Assembly (NCBI RefSeq): GCF_003953935.1
Contig: NZ_RXLQ01000001.1
Coordinates: 284,121 to 348,120 of the forward strand
Direction of reading: 5' to 3'
DNA: 64,000 nt
DNA from: Massilia atriviolacea
GTDB taxonomy: Bacteria; Pseudomonadota; Gammaproteobacteria; Burkholderiales; Burkholderiaceae_D
Shown piece after piece: positions 26,693 through 35,058 of this stretch. The position numbers and the translations under genes are program-made. The notes beneath the pieces are model-generated. The model was not told where the DNA came from. It saw only the letters and a list, made by a program, of their open reading frames with translations, and made no database searches. Positions within the stretch are counted from its first letter, which is position 1; each line of letters begins with the position of its first letter.

Positions 26693-27586
26693 TTAGCCGC
26701 GTGCGAACAGATTGCCGGCCATGCGCATGAGAAACGCGCCGCTGCCGCCTTCGCAAGGAGTCAGGCGCGGCAGGGCGAACAGGTCGCTGCCGCTGCGGGC
26801 GGCGCCGCGCGCCGAACCGACCGCCGCCTCGAAACCCTGGGCGCGCAGCATCAGGCCGTGGCGCTGTTCGAAATCCTGGCCCGGCTTGCCGCTGGGATAG
26901 GCGAACAGGCGCACCGGGGCCCGGATCAGCGCTTCGATGCGCTGCCGGCCTTCGGCGATTTCGGCGCGCGCGGCGGCGTTGGACAGGCTCGAAAGCACCG
27001 TGTGGTGCAAGGGATGGGCGCCGATGCCCATGCCGGCGCGGTGCAGGGCCAGCAGCTGGTCGGAACTCATCATGGTTGGAGTCGGGCGGCGCGCCATCGA
27101 CAGGGCGCGCGCCAGGCGTTCGGCCGGCGGCAGCAGGCGCAGCGCGGCCAGCAGCATCTCGATCACGGCGCGGCGGCGCAGCGGGCAGCCGATATCGTAG
27201 CTGGCAAAGCCGCTGCGGCCCAGGTTCAGGCGTTCTCCCGGGGCGTTGCGCACCACTTCGGTGACGATGTCGCTCCAGGTGCAGCCGCCGTCGAGGTAGC
27301 TCGCGGCCACGAAGAAGGTGGCCGGTACGCCGTAGCGCTGCAGCAGGGGCAGGACGACCGAGGCGTGCTCGGCGTAGCCATGGTCGAAGGTCAGGCAGGC
27401 GGCGCGCGCCGGCAGCGTGCCCTCGGCCAGGTGGGTGACGGCGCGCGCGAGCGGCATCAGGCGGAACCAGCGGCGCAGCAGGCGCAACTGCTGCTCGAAA
27501 CGGCGCGCGTGCAGGGATTCGGGAAACAGCGGGTCGGGCGCGGCATGGACGCGCTGATAGACGAGGATCGAAAGGGGGACGCGCAT
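26693..27586 (-). CDS. Polysaccharide deacetylase (NodB-like) with altered metal site
   Basis: A 297-residue protein with the NodB fold order. Motif 1 reads CLTFDHGYAEH, motif 2 GIGAHPLHHTVLSSL with the two metal His residues four apart, and motif 3 RLFAYPSGKPGQDF. In the usual motif 1 (TFDDG) the first Asp is the base and the second binds the metal; here the second is His. The N-terminus SILVYQRVHAAPDPLFPESLHARRFEQQL is typical of EPS-linked deacetylases that trim N-acetyl groups from polysaccharide. There is no signal peptide, so it probably acts in the cytoplasm or is exported another way. It is convergent with the acyl-CoA ligase gene (10-base gap). Confidence 0.85.
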   Translation of the reverse strand: MRVPLSILVYQRVHAAPDPLFPESLHARRFEQQLRLLRRWFRLMPLARAVTHLAEGTLPARAACLTFDHGYAEHASVVLPLLQRYGVPATFFVAASYLDGGCTWSDIVTEVVRNAPGERLNLGRSGFASYDIGCPLRRRAVIEMLLAALRLLPPAERLARALSMARRPTPTMMSSDQLLALHRAGMGIGAHPLHHTVLSSLSNAAARAEIAEGRQRIEALIRAPVRLFAYPSGKPGQDFEQRHGLMLRAQGFEAAVGSARGAARSGSDLFALPRLTPCEGGSGAFLMRMAGNLFARG

Positions 27587-27767
27587 GGGTTTTTCTTTGG
27601 CGAAACTAGTTGACTTGCCTCAATGAAGCCCCGGTGCCCGTCGGTACACTGGACTTTTAATGTGAAGCAATACTAAATCAGCGCGGGTGGCGACTTGTTG
27701 AGCATTCTCATGCCGCCCGCCTTGCCCGTGCCCCAGGGCCCGGCCCGTTTTCACCATGGAGGCGTAC

Positions 27768-28844
27768 ATGCGAATCGGAATTCTGTCTTATCCCATGTTG
27801 TTCGAGCGCGAGGATGGCGTCCAGCAGCAGGTGCGCGAAACCATCCGCGCCCTGGTCGCGCTGGGCGCGCAGGAAGGGTCGCCGGTCGCCGTCGAGCTGG
27901 TCAATCCGTATGCCAGCCGCCTCGACGAGTACGACCTGATCCACGTCTTTTCGGCCACCCACGGTAACCAGCGCCTGGTGGAACTGGCGGTCGAGCAGGC
28001 CATCCCGGTGGTGCTGACGCCGCTGATTGCCGCCGGCTGGAACCGCGCCACCGGCACCAGCGCGCGCGCAGGCGACCATCGGCTGGGCAACCTGACCTCG
28101 TGGAATGTGCAGTCCGGCTACGCCCAGACCCGGCGTGCCCTGCAGCAGGCCAGCCTGATCGTGGCGCTCGGGGAAGCCGAGAAGCAAGCCATCGGCGCCG
28201 GCTTCCTGATCGATGGCGAGCGGGTGCGGGTGTTGCCGAATGGCGTCAACCCGGCGCTGCTGGCGGCCGATGGCGAGCTGTTTCGCAAGCGCACCGGCAT
28301 GAACGGCCCGTTCGCCCTGATGGCCGGGCCGATCTCGCCTTACCAGAACCAGTTGCCGATGGCCCAGGCGATGGCGGCGCTGTCGCTGCCGATGGTGCTG
28401 GTGGGCGAGGCCGGGGAGCGCGACCAGGCGTACCTGCGCGAATTGCGCGGCGTGCGCGGGCTCACTTGTCTGGGCGCGCTGCGCCAGGATGAAGCGATGC
28501 TGACCAGCACCTACGCGGCGGCGGCACTGTGCATCGCACCCGGCGACGGCCAGGGGGCGCCGCTGGCGCTGCGCGATGCGCTGGCGGCCGGCACGCCGCT
28601 GCTGATCGCGCGCGAGTCGCCCTTCAGCCTGCCTGGCGGCGAGTTCGCGCTGGCCCGGGTCGACTGGGACGATACCGACGCCCAGCAGCGCGCGGTGCTG
28701 CGCCTGCTGGTATCGCCGCCGCCGCGCGAGCAGGTGCGCGCCCTGGTGCGCGGCGACAGCTGGGAGCGGGTGGCGCGGCAGGTGCTTGCCTGCTACGCGC
28801 AGGTGCACCGGGCGCGGCACGGGCGCCAGGCGGCGCTGGCCTGA
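27768..28844 (+). CDS. GT4-like glycosyltransferase with degenerate EX7E motif
   Basis: A 358-residue protein with a GT-B fold: the N-terminal Rossmann part MRIGILSYPMLFEREDGVQQQV, DEYDLIHVFSATHGNQRLV, and the C-terminal part VRVLPNGVNPALL, PFALMAGPISPYQNQLPMAQA, GLTCLGALRQDEAMLTSTYAAA. The region that normally holds the two Glu of EX7E reads GDGQGAPLALRDALAAG, so the first Glu is lost and the second is Asp. It may be catalytically altered. I use the ATG at 27768, because GGAGG lies 6 bases upstream and overlaps an earlier in-frame ATG at 27756. It stands alone on the plus strand within the EPS region. Confidence 0.78.
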   Translation: MRIGILSYPMLFEREDGVQQQVRETIRALVALGAQEGSPVAVELVNPYASRLDEYDLIHVFSATHGNQRLVELAVEQAIPVVLTPLIAAGWNRATGTSARAGDHRLGNLTSWNVQSGYAQTRRALQQASLIVALGEAEKQAIGAGFLIDGERVRVLPNGVNPALLAADGELFRKRTGMNGPFALMAGPISPYQNQLPMAQAMAALSLPMVLVGEAGERDQAYLRELRGVRGLTCLGALRQDEAMLTSTYAAAALCIAPGDGQGAPLALRDALAAGTPLLIARESPFSLPGGEFALARVDWDDTDAQQRAVLRLLVSPPPREQVRALVRGDSWERVARQVLACYAQVHRARHGRQAALA

Positions 28845-28854
28845 GCCATGCCGG

Positions 28855-30039
28855 CTAGGGATGCGCGGATGGTCCCGGGCAACCGCCGTCCGGGTGCGCC
28901 AGCGCGTCGTACACGCGCAGGTAGCCGCGCGCCATTTCGGGCAGGCTGTGGTTGGCGATGACCTGGCTGCGCGCGCGCATGCCGTGGCGCGCCGCCATGT
29001 CGGGAATCCGGCAATAGTCGGCGATGGCGGCGGCCATCAGGTCGGGCGCGCGCGGCGGCACCAGGATGCCGGTAAAGCCCGGATGCACGAGCACCGGATT
29101 GCCGCCCACGGCGGTGGCCACCACCGGCAGCCCGGTCGCCATCGCTTCGAGGATGGTATTCGAACTGCCTTCGGCCAGCGAGGGCAGCACGAACACGTCC
29201 ATGGCGCGCAGCAGCTGGGCGATATCGCTGCGTTCGCCCGGCAGCCAGGCGCGGTGGGCGGCGCCGGCGCGGGTCAGGGTTTCCATGCAGGCGGCGCGCT
29301 GCGGCCCGTCGCCCACGATCAGCAGGCGCATGCGCTGGTGCGCAGGGTGGGGCGAGGCGATCAGGCGCAGGAACGCTTCGACCAGGGTGCCGTAATCCTT
29401 GATTTCCTCCATGCGGCCGACGCTGCCGATGACGAAGGCATTGTCCTGCATGAAGCCGGCCGGGCCGACCGCGGCCGGTGGGCCGAGGCGCGGATGGAAC
29501 TGGATGCTGTCGACCCCGTTCGAGATGTGCGAGACTTTTTCCGGTTCGGCGCCGACGCTGTCGATCAGCCAGTGTTCGAGGTCGGCGCTGACGGCGATGA
29601 AATGGCCGATCAGCGGGCGCAGCAGGCGGCGCAGCAGCTTGTACTTCAGGCGCTTGCCGTACAGGTCGCTCATATCGCGGCCATGTTCGCCGTGCACGCG
29701 CAGCTTGACTCCGGCCAGCGCGGCCACCAGCTGGCCCTCGATGCCGCACAGGTTGCGCGTGTGGATCAGGTCCGGCTGCAGGGTGCGCAGGGCGCGGAAC
29801 AGGCGCAGGTAATGGCCCCAATCCTTGCCTTCGCGCTTGTTCAGGCTGATGATCTCGACCCCGCGCGTCTTGATGTGCGCGTGGTAATCCGAATAATCCT
29901 TGAGGCAGACGATGGCGTGCCGGTAGCGCTCGGGCGGCATGTGCTTGATCAGGTTGATCAAACCGTTTTCGAGACCGCCGACGTCGAGCTGATGGATCAG
30001 ATGCACCACGAGGCGCGGCGGTTCAAGGGAAGTAGTCAT
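28855..30039 (-). CDS. GT4 sugar transferase, PEP-CTERM/EpsH1 system associated
   Basis: A 394-residue glycosyltransferase of the TIGR03088 type. It starts MTTSLEPPRLVVHLIHQLDVGGLENGL (read as MTTSLEPPRLVVHLIHQ, LDVGGLENGL), followed by HTRNLCGIEGQLVA, HGEHGRDMSDLYGKRLKYK, ISNGVDSIQFHP, IGSVGRMEEIKDYGTLVEA and the donor-binding EX7E motif EGSSNTILEAMATGLP. The ATG at 30039 has GGAG 6 bases upstream; the frame continues upstream only through the repeat array, which is not coding. It transfers a sugar from a nucleotide donor to the lipid-linked EPS unit. It is downstream of the kinase gene on the same strand, with the 64-bp repeat array between them. Confidence 0.92.
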   Translation of the reverse strand: MTTSLEPPRLVVHLIHQLDVGGLENGLINLIKHMPPERYRHAIVCLKDYSDYHAHIKTRGVEIISLNKREGKDWGHYLRLFRALRTLQPDLIHTRNLCGIEGQLVAALAGVKLRVHGEHGRDMSDLYGKRLKYKLLRRLLRPLIGHFIAVSADLEHWLIDSVGAEPEKVSHISNGVDSIQFHPRLGPPAAVGPAGFMQDNAFVIGSVGRMEEIKDYGTLVEAFLRLIASPHPAHQRMRLLIVGDGPQRAACMETLTRAGAAHRAWLPGERSDIAQLLRAMDVFVLPSLAEGSSNTILEAMATGLPVVATAVGGNPVLVHPGFTGILVPPRAPDLMAAAIADYCRIPDMAARHGMRARSQVIANHSLPEMARGYLRVYDALAHPDGGCPGPSAHP

Positions 30040-30362
30040 GGTCGACTCCGCAAAGGTTAATCGAACGAACTGAAACAATCCGGGTGTCCACCCCGATGCC
30101 AGGTCTTGTCCACCCCGGTGCCAGGTCTGACAATCGGACACGAACCGAACCGTACTGCCTGTCGAGCCCGTGTCCACGCTGGTGCCAGGTCTGACTTTCA
30201 GACACGGACGGGACCGTACTGCCCGTCGAGTCCGTGTCCGATTGTCAGACCTGGCACCGGGGTGGACACGGACCGGGCCGCAAAATCGGTCGAGTCCGTG
30301 TCCGATTGTCAGACCTGACACCGGGGTGGACACGGGCTCGTCTGCGCGCGAGCTGGCGCCGG
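30040..30362. other. Gene-free stretch between kinase and glycosyltransferase, filled by repeats
   Basis: This 323-base gap holds the repeat array described separately (30084-30334). Open frames that run through it on both strands are caused by the repeats' regular period and show repeated, low-complexity translations (for example LTIGH, DCQTWHRGG), so they are not called as genes. Confidence 0.75.
30084..30334. repeat. 64-bp tandem array with 38-bp core in both orientations
   Basis: Four copies of a 38-base core start at 30105, 30169, 30233 and 30297, exactly 64 bases apart. A partial fifth copy at 30084-30106 abuts the first. The core is bounded by inverted ends, CGTGTCC and GGACACG. The first two copies read one way (GTCCACCCCGGTGCCAGGTC, then TGACAATCGG) and the last two are its reverse complement (GATTGTCAGACCTGGCACC, then GGGGTGGAC). 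The three 26-base spacers all keep one orientation and share a pattern (ACCG near the start, GTCGAG near the end). The parts therefore form a 64-base tandem unit whose core has been flipped. It looks like a CRISPR array at a glance but is not one. Confidence 0.85.
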
Positions 30363-31157
30363 CTAGTCGTAGTAGCCGTGGTAGTCGCCGCCGTTGAAGG
30401 CGCGCGCCTTGTTGCAGATGAGGTCGACGCGGGCGCAGTTGTCGAGCCGCAGCAGCGCTTCCTTGACTTCGCGCTGGGTCGTCGTCTCGGATTCGACCAC
30501 CATCACGACCTGGCCCATCTGGGCCGCCAGGACCGCCGCTTCGGTGGTCAGGAGCAAGGGCGGCGAGTCGAAGATCACGATCCTGTCGGGATAGCGGTTG
30601 GCTATCTCGGAGAGCAGCTTGCTCATCGCCTGGCTCGCCAGCAGCTCCGTTGCATGCTTGTTGTTGCGGCCCGCCGGCAACAGGCTCAGGGTGGGGATGT
30701 TGGTCTTGAGGATCACGTCCGACAGGCTCAGGTCGTCATTGAGCAGGATGTCCATCAAGCCCAGCCCCGGCGCCAGGCCCAGCGTGCGCAGCACCGACGG
30801 GCGCGCGACGTCGGCGTCGACCAGCAGCACGGTGTGGTCCTTTTCCATGGCGATGCTCATCGCCAGGTTGATCGCGCAGTAGGTCTTGCCTTCGCCGGGA
30901 AGGGCGCTGGTGACGACGATCAGGTTGCCGTGCCGTACCCCGCCCGAGACCGCCGCGCGCGCATTGCGCAACAGCGGCCGCTTGATGATGCGGAAGTCCT
31001 CGGCCACGCTGGTGCGCCCGCCGTCGTGCGTCACCATGCCCATCTGCTGCAGGCGCGCCAGGTTGATGTCGACCTCGCGCAGCGGCTCCGCATGCGGGAT
31101 GGCCGCGGGCGCGTCGGGGCCGTTCGGCGCGGCGGCCGGAATGAGGGAATTGTCCAT
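30363..31157 (-). CDS. XrtA-system tyrosine autokinase (BY-kinase)
   Basis: A 264-residue cytoplasmic BY-kinase of the TIGR03018 type, the ATPase half of a Wzc-like pair. It has Walker A SALPGEGKTYCAINLA, Walker A' LLVDADVARPSV, Walker B VIFDSPPLLLTTEA and a C-terminal Tyr cluster GGDYHGYYD for autophosphorylation. The preceding domain starts REVDINLARLQQMGM and SVAEDFRIIKRPLLRNA, as in PEP-CTERM/EPS kinases. I start at ATG 31157, with AGGGAG upstream. It begins 17 bases after the stop of the chain-length determinant, its membrane partner. Cycles of phosphorylation would set EPS chain length and export. Confidence 0.93.
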   Translation of the reverse strand: MDNSLIPAAAPNGPDAPAAIPHAEPLREVDINLARLQQMGMVTHDGGRTSVAEDFRIIKRPLLRNARAAVSGGVRHGNLIVVTSALPGEGKTYCAINLAMSIAMEKDHTVLLVDADVARPSVLRTLGLAPGLGLMDILLNDDLSLSDVILKTNIPTLSLLPAGRNNKHATELLASQAMSKLLSEIANRYPDRIVIFDSPPLLLTTEAAVLAAQMGQVVMVVESETTTQREVKEALLRLDNCARVDLICNKARAFNGGDYHGYYD

Positions 31158-31174
31158 GTTGTACTCCCTGGGGC

Positions 31175-32704
31175 TCAGCCCGTGAGAAATCCGGATGCCA
31201 TGACCGCGCCGTACAGGCCGAGCAAGGCGGTGAAGGCGCCGCCGAGCAGGTATTGCCCGCGGCGCAGTTTGTGGCGTTCGGCATCGTTCCAGCTCATCGA
31301 CACCGTCCCGAGCACGTTCAGTCCGGTGATCTCGCGCAACGCGCTCGGGCTCACGAAGGTCGGACGCACCTGGCTCATCAGCAGCGCCGCGCCCAGGCCG
31401 GCGCACAGGGCGATCAGCAGCACGCCGCTGTGGAACAGGCGCCGGTTGGGCCCGACCGGCGAGATCGGCATGGTCGGCGGATCGATGATGCGGAAAGTCA
31501 TCATCTCGGTCGAGGAACTCAGGTCGCCCGAGATCCTGGCCGACTCGCGCCGGGCGATCAGCTTTTCATAGTTGTCCTTGTTGATTTCATAGTCGCGGTT
31601 GAGGCGGGCCAGCTGCGACTCGACTTCCGGGACGGCATTGCTCTGCTCGCGCAGGCGTTCGTGGCGCACGCTGTATTCGTGCACCCGCACGCGCATCGCG
31701 GCCACCTTGGCGTCGGCTTCGGTCAGCGCCACCTTGAGCTGCTGCAGCATGGGACTGTAAAAGCGCCCCGGGTCGGCGTCGCGCGCGGCCAGTTTGCTTT
31801 CCTCGATCTTGCGCGCTTCGAGCTGGGCCAGCAGGCGGCGCGCGCCGACCACGTCGGGATGCAGGTCGGTGTATTGCAGGCGCAGGGTGTCGAGATTCTT
31901 GTTGATGGCGGCGATGCGCGCGTCGATGTCGGGATTGACGATGGCGCGCGGGCGCGGATCGGCCCCGGCCGGAAGCGGATCGCCATTGATGCGCGCCTGG
32001 ATTGCGATGCGCGCCTGCTCCGCTTCGAGCAGGTCGATGCGCGCGGTGCTGAGCGCGTCGCTGGCGATGGCCAGCTGGGCGCTGTAATCGACGCCCTGGC
32101 GCGGCAGCAGCGCGCTGTTGCGCAGCTTGAATTCCTTGACCGTGTTTTCGGCCGCCACCAGGCGCTGTTCGTAGCTCTTGATCTGCTCGTCGATGAAGCG
32201 GATGGCTTGCTGCGAGTCGGCCTTCTTGCCTTTGAAGCTGCCTTCGAGGAAGATGGTCAGCAGCGATTGCACCACGTCGTGCACCTGCCTGGGGTTGTCG
32301 CCTGCGTAGCTGATCGAGTAGATATCGTTGGTGCTGGTGCCGGAAATCTTCAGGCGCAGGGCCAGCTCGTCGATCTGGTGTTCGCGCTGGCGCGCGCTGG
32401 TGGCGTCGACGTCGAGGTCGACCATGCGCAGCACGCGTTCCAGGTTCGGCCGGCTGAGCAGGGTGCGGCTCATGATCGATACCTGCTGCTGTACGTTCGG
32501 AATGCTGGTCATGCCGGCCATCAGCGGCTTGAGGATGCTCTGGGTGTCGACAAACACGCGCGCCGAACTCTGGTAATCGTTCGGCAGGCGCAGCACCACC
32601 ACCCAGCCCACCCCTGCCACGACCCACATGGTGCCGATGGCGAGCCAGCGATATTTCCAGATGCCCCGTACATGCAGCAGCAACTGGCTGATGAAGTCCT
32701 CCAT
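31175..32704 (-). CDS. XrtA-system polysaccharide chain-length determinant (Wzz/GumC-like)
   Basis: A 509-residue inner-membrane protein of the TIGR03007 type. The N-terminal helix (WLAIGTMWVVAGVGWVVVLRL) is followed by the Wzz domain (NDYQSSARVFVDTQSILKP), a long periplasmic coiled-coil (about residues 150-410, with AAENTVKEFKLRNSALLP and LYSPMLQQLK-like heptads), the PxxP segment before the second helix (DPPTMPISPVGPNRRLF) and two late helices (LLIALCAGLGAALLM, GAFTALLGLYGAVMASG). The ATG at 32704 is chosen since the wider frame lacks a good start; GGAGA is 10 bases upstream. It works with the tyrosine kinase 17 bases downstream. Confidence 0.92.
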   Translation of the reverse strand: MEDFISQLLLHVRGIWKYRWLAIGTMWVVAGVGWVVVLRLPNDYQSSARVFVDTQSILKPLMAGMTSIPNVQQQVSIMSRTLLSRPNLERVLRMVDLDVDATSARQREHQIDELALRLKISGTSTNDIYSISYAGDNPRQVHDVVQSLLTIFLEGSFKGKKADSQQAIRFIDEQIKSYEQRLVAAENTVKEFKLRNSALLPRQGVDYSAQLAIASDALSTARIDLLEAEQARIAIQARINGDPLPAGADPRPRAIVNPDIDARIAAINKNLDTLRLQYTDLHPDVVGARRLLAQLEARKIEESKLAARDADPGRFYSPMLQQLKVALTEADAKVAAMRVRVHEYSVRHERLREQSNAVPEVESQLARLNRDYEINKDNYEKLIARRESARISGDLSSSTEMMTFRIIDPPTMPISPVGPNRRLFHSGVLLIALCAGLGAALLMSQVRPTFVSPSALREITGLNVLGTVSMSWNDAERHKLRRGQYLLGGAFTALLGLYGAVMASGFLTG

Positions 32705-33058
32705 ATCGTGTTGGTCTCCGTAAGTCGGGCGGCGATCGGAAGCGACACTGCCAGCTTCACTACTCGTTCGATTATATGTCCGTGGAAACTTGTGGTTCCC
32801 GCTGATCAGTGACGCGTTGATTGGCGTCAAAATTAAAAAGCGCATGGGCGCGGCGCCTGTCCGCACCAAAAAAACTGCCCGGTCAGGCGCGCTCCTGACC
32901 GGAAAAATGGCGGCTGACTGCGAGCCGCGCATCAGGGTCCTCCGGGGCGGTCCGACGCCCGCATCCCCAGCCGGCGCCGACCGCGCAGCAGCGGCTGCGG
33001 GCCCTGGATCGGCCGGGAACGGCACGGCCATCTTGTTCTTCTTGTCTTCATGGCCGGC
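32705..33058. other. Gene-free region upstream of chain-length determinant
   Basis: About 350 bases without a convincing gene; the plus-strand frame 32790-33062 has no ribosome site and an Ala/Pro-rich translation. On the minus strand a perfect TATAAT lies at 32776-32771, 67 bases before the chain-length determinant start, but no matching -35 hexamer; GGAACC stands 17 bases upstream of it. This is a possible promoter for the three-gene EPS operon ending at 28855. Confidence 0.4.
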
Positions 33059-34000
33059 CTAGTTGCGGCGCCGCGCCATCAGCGACATGCCCAGCAGGCC
33101 GAGGCCGAAGATCGCCAGGCTGCCCGGTTCCGGCACCGCGACCGTATCCTGCAGGGCATTGGCGAGGGTGGTCTGGTTGATGGTCAGCTGGTAGGTTTCC
33201 GACGCCTTGAGCATGGGCGTGGTGGCCGTGAAGCTGAGCTTGCCGGGGTTGTAGGTCGACATGCCGGGGAAGCTGTCGGTGCGGCTGACGTTGCCGTAGC
33301 CGTTGAGCTCACCCGGCTGGTAGGCGAACACCATCTGGCCGGTCTGCAGGTTCATGATGTTCACGCTCCACGACAGGCGCGCGATGGCGTTCGTTTCCAT
33401 GCCGCTACCGGTGCTGGCATAGGCCTGGGTGAACGGCGTGCCGTCGAAGGCGAAGGTGATGCTTTCACCCACCCCGAGCATGAAGTTGAACGCGGTCGAG
33501 GTGCCGACGTCGGAGTCGCCGGCGGCCTCGCCATCGTTGGCGAGGGAAGCGTCGGCGCGGGTTTCGGCGCGTACGCCGGCCTGCTGGGCCCCGATGCTCA
33601 TGGCGCTGCCGGTCATGTTCTGGTCGGCGTAGCCGAAGGTGCCCGGCACCGGCGGCGTCCCGGAAAAGGCGGTGAAATTGTTTTCCGCGCGCGGCGGATT
33701 GGGCAGGCCGACGAACTGGTGCGCCACATCGGGACCGGTGCCGCTCAGGATGCCGCGGTTTTGCGGGATCGCGGTCGACGCGACGCCGTTCAGGGAGGCG
33801 GTGGCATGGGCCGAGTTGGTGCCGTCGAGCATCGTGAAATCCGTCGACTTGAAGGCAGCACCGCTGGAATGGAGCAGGCGGAAATTGTCGATCACGAGGA
33901 CGGCCTGGGCAAACGCATCGGCGCGCGCGCCGTTCATGGCGGCCAGGCAGAGACCGGCAATCGCCGCATGTTTCATCAGGGATGTCGGGACTAGTTTCAT
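33059..34000 (-). CDS. PEP-CTERM sorting-domain protein
   Basis: A 313-residue exported protein. The signal peptide is MKLVPTSLMKHAAIAGLCLAAMNGARA; the C-terminus has the tripartite sorting signal VPEPGS, hydrophobic helix LAIFGLGLLGMSLMA, and basic RRRN. The body is a beta-rich, Ser/Thr/Gly-rich exoprotein (FKSTDFTMLDGTNSAHATASLNG, GESITFAFDGTPFTQ). It would be cut and released or anchored by an exosortase, and may be part of floc or biofilm matrix. I start at ATG 34000 with GGAGAG 6 bases upstream. A sigma-54 promoter lies about 70 bases before it, which fits control by PrsR. Confidence 0.93.
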   Translation of the reverse strand: MKLVPTSLMKHAAIAGLCLAAMNGARADAFAQAVLVIDNFRLLHSSGAAFKSTDFTMLDGTNSAHATASLNGVASTAIPQNRGILSGTGPDVAHQFVGLPNPPRAENNFTAFSGTPPVPGTFGYADQNMTGSAMSIGAQQAGVRAETRADASLANDGEAAGDSDVGTSTAFNFMLGVGESITFAFDGTPFTQAYASTGSGMETNAIARLSWSVNIMNLQTGQMVFAYQPGELNGYGNVSRTDSFPGMSTYNPGKLSFTATTPMLKASETYQLTINQTTLANALQDTVAVPEPGSLAIFGLGLLGMSLMARRRN

Positions 34001-34305
34001 AGTTAACTCTCCGGTGGGGATCAGGTGGGGTAGCGTCGACAGCTGGCGGCGCCGCCGTGCCAACCCTGTATGCAGCAAGCGTGCCAGCACGAATTCATCT
34101 GTGTAATCAACGACTTGCGAATTCGAGCTCAGCAGTCTTGATGGGTGCTGGCAGGCATGCAAAATTTCCCGACGTCGCGCGTTTGTCGCAGAACAATGTC
34201 TTGTCCGACTGTGCGAACTTCCGTCCCGATGGCCCTGTCTGACCTACACAACTTTGCGTGCGGACCGACAGGCGGACTGCGCGATCACGTGGAAGGATGA
34301 CAACC
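34001..34305. other. Divergent control region between PEP-CTERM and acyltransferase genes
   Basis: Just over 300 bases without a gene. It contains the sigma-54 promoter listed separately for the PEP-CTERM gene. On the plus strand I find no convincing promoter for the acyltransferase: a TGG/GC pair near 34142-34158 has sigma-54 spacing but poor flanks. Confidence 0.5.
34071..34086 (-). promoter_or_regulatory. Sigma-54 (RpoN) promoter for PEP-CTERM gene
   Basis: On the minus strand the sequence TGGCACGCTTGCTGCA fits the -24/-12 consensus TGGCAC-N5-TTGCA: the -24 element is perfect, the -12 element CTGCA differs at one base, and the GG and GC pairs have the exact 10-base spacing. Transcription would start near 34060, giving a leader of about 60 bases to the ATG at 34000. 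Confidence 0.7.
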
Positions 34306-35046
34306 ATGTTTCAAGACGAGCTACCGATTGCAACGTTCGAAATGCCGGCCTGCCTGCGCGCGCCGCAACCGTGCGCGACGCCGCCGGCGTTGCCCGAGCC
34401 CGGGCGGGAGATGCAGGTTTTCCATATCCGCCTGGCCAATTCGGCCGGGCGGCGCGAGGCTGCCAGCCTGCTGATCCGCAAGATGTATGGCTGGCGCGGT
34501 TACGCCTTCGAGCCCAGTCTGCAACACGATCCGAACAAGGTGACCCTGTATGCCGAGACCGGCGGCGAACTGGTCGGTACCATGAGCTTGTGCCTGGACA
34601 GCGAATTCGGCCTGCCGGCCGATGACAATTTTCGCGACAGGCTCGATGCGCTGCGCAGCCAGGGCCGGCGCCTGTGCGAGCCGTCGCGCCTGGCGATCGA
34701 CAAGGGCGTGAGCAAGCGCGTGTTCGCCGCACTGATTCATATTTCTTACCTGTATTCGCACAAGCTGCACGGGTTCAGCGATTACGTGATCGAAGTCAAT
34801 CCGCGCCATGTGATGTTCTACAAGCGCATGCTCGGTTTCAGCGATTTCGGCGGCGAGCGTCCGTGCAGCCGGGTCGGGGCGCCGGCGGTGCTGCTGCGCC
34901 TGCCGCTCGACCAGATGGGCGTGCAGATCCGCAAATGGGGCGGCCTGATGGAGCAGCATGGCGACGAGCGCTCCTTCTATCCCTATTTTTTTCCGCTGTG
35001 GGACGAGCCGGGCATCAGCGCGCGCCTGCGCGGCGGACATGACTGA
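34306..35046 (+). CDS. PEP-CTERM/exosortase-associated acyltransferase (N-acyl amino-acid synthase-like)
   Basis: A 246-residue protein of the FeeM/TIGR03694 type, a GNAT-fold enzyme that joins long-chain acyl groups from acyl-ACP to amino acids (tyrosine in the characterised FeeM). Visible pieces are MQVFHIRLANSAGRREAASLLIRKMYG, LYAETGGELVGTMSLCLDSE (acceptor/donor core), LCEPSRLAIDKGVSKRVFAALIH, DYVIEVNPRHVMFYKRMLGF and LLRLPLDQM. I start at ATG 34306, 9 bases after GGAAGG; two earlier in-frame ATGs are less well placed. It is 12 bases before an FAD-dependent oxidase gene, so the two likely form a pathway. The real amino acid acceptor is unknown. Confidence 0.85.
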   Translation: MFQDELPIATFEMPACLRAPQPCATPPALPEPGREMQVFHIRLANSAGRREAASLLIRKMYGWRGYAFEPSLQHDPNKVTLYAETGGELVGTMSLCLDSEFGLPADDNFRDRLDALRSQGRRLCEPSRLAIDKGVSKRVFAALIHISYLYSHKLHGFSDYVIEVNPRHVMFYKRMLGFSDFGGERPCSRVGAPAVLLRLPLDQMGVQIRKWGGLMEQHGDERSFYPYFFPLWDEPGISARLRGGHD

Positions 35047-35058
35047 CACGGGGGGGCG

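Noticed and set aside
30084-30334. CRISPR array (38-base repeats, 26-base spacers)
   Set aside because: Repeats occur in both orientations, spacers resemble each other, only four units exist, and no cas genes are near.
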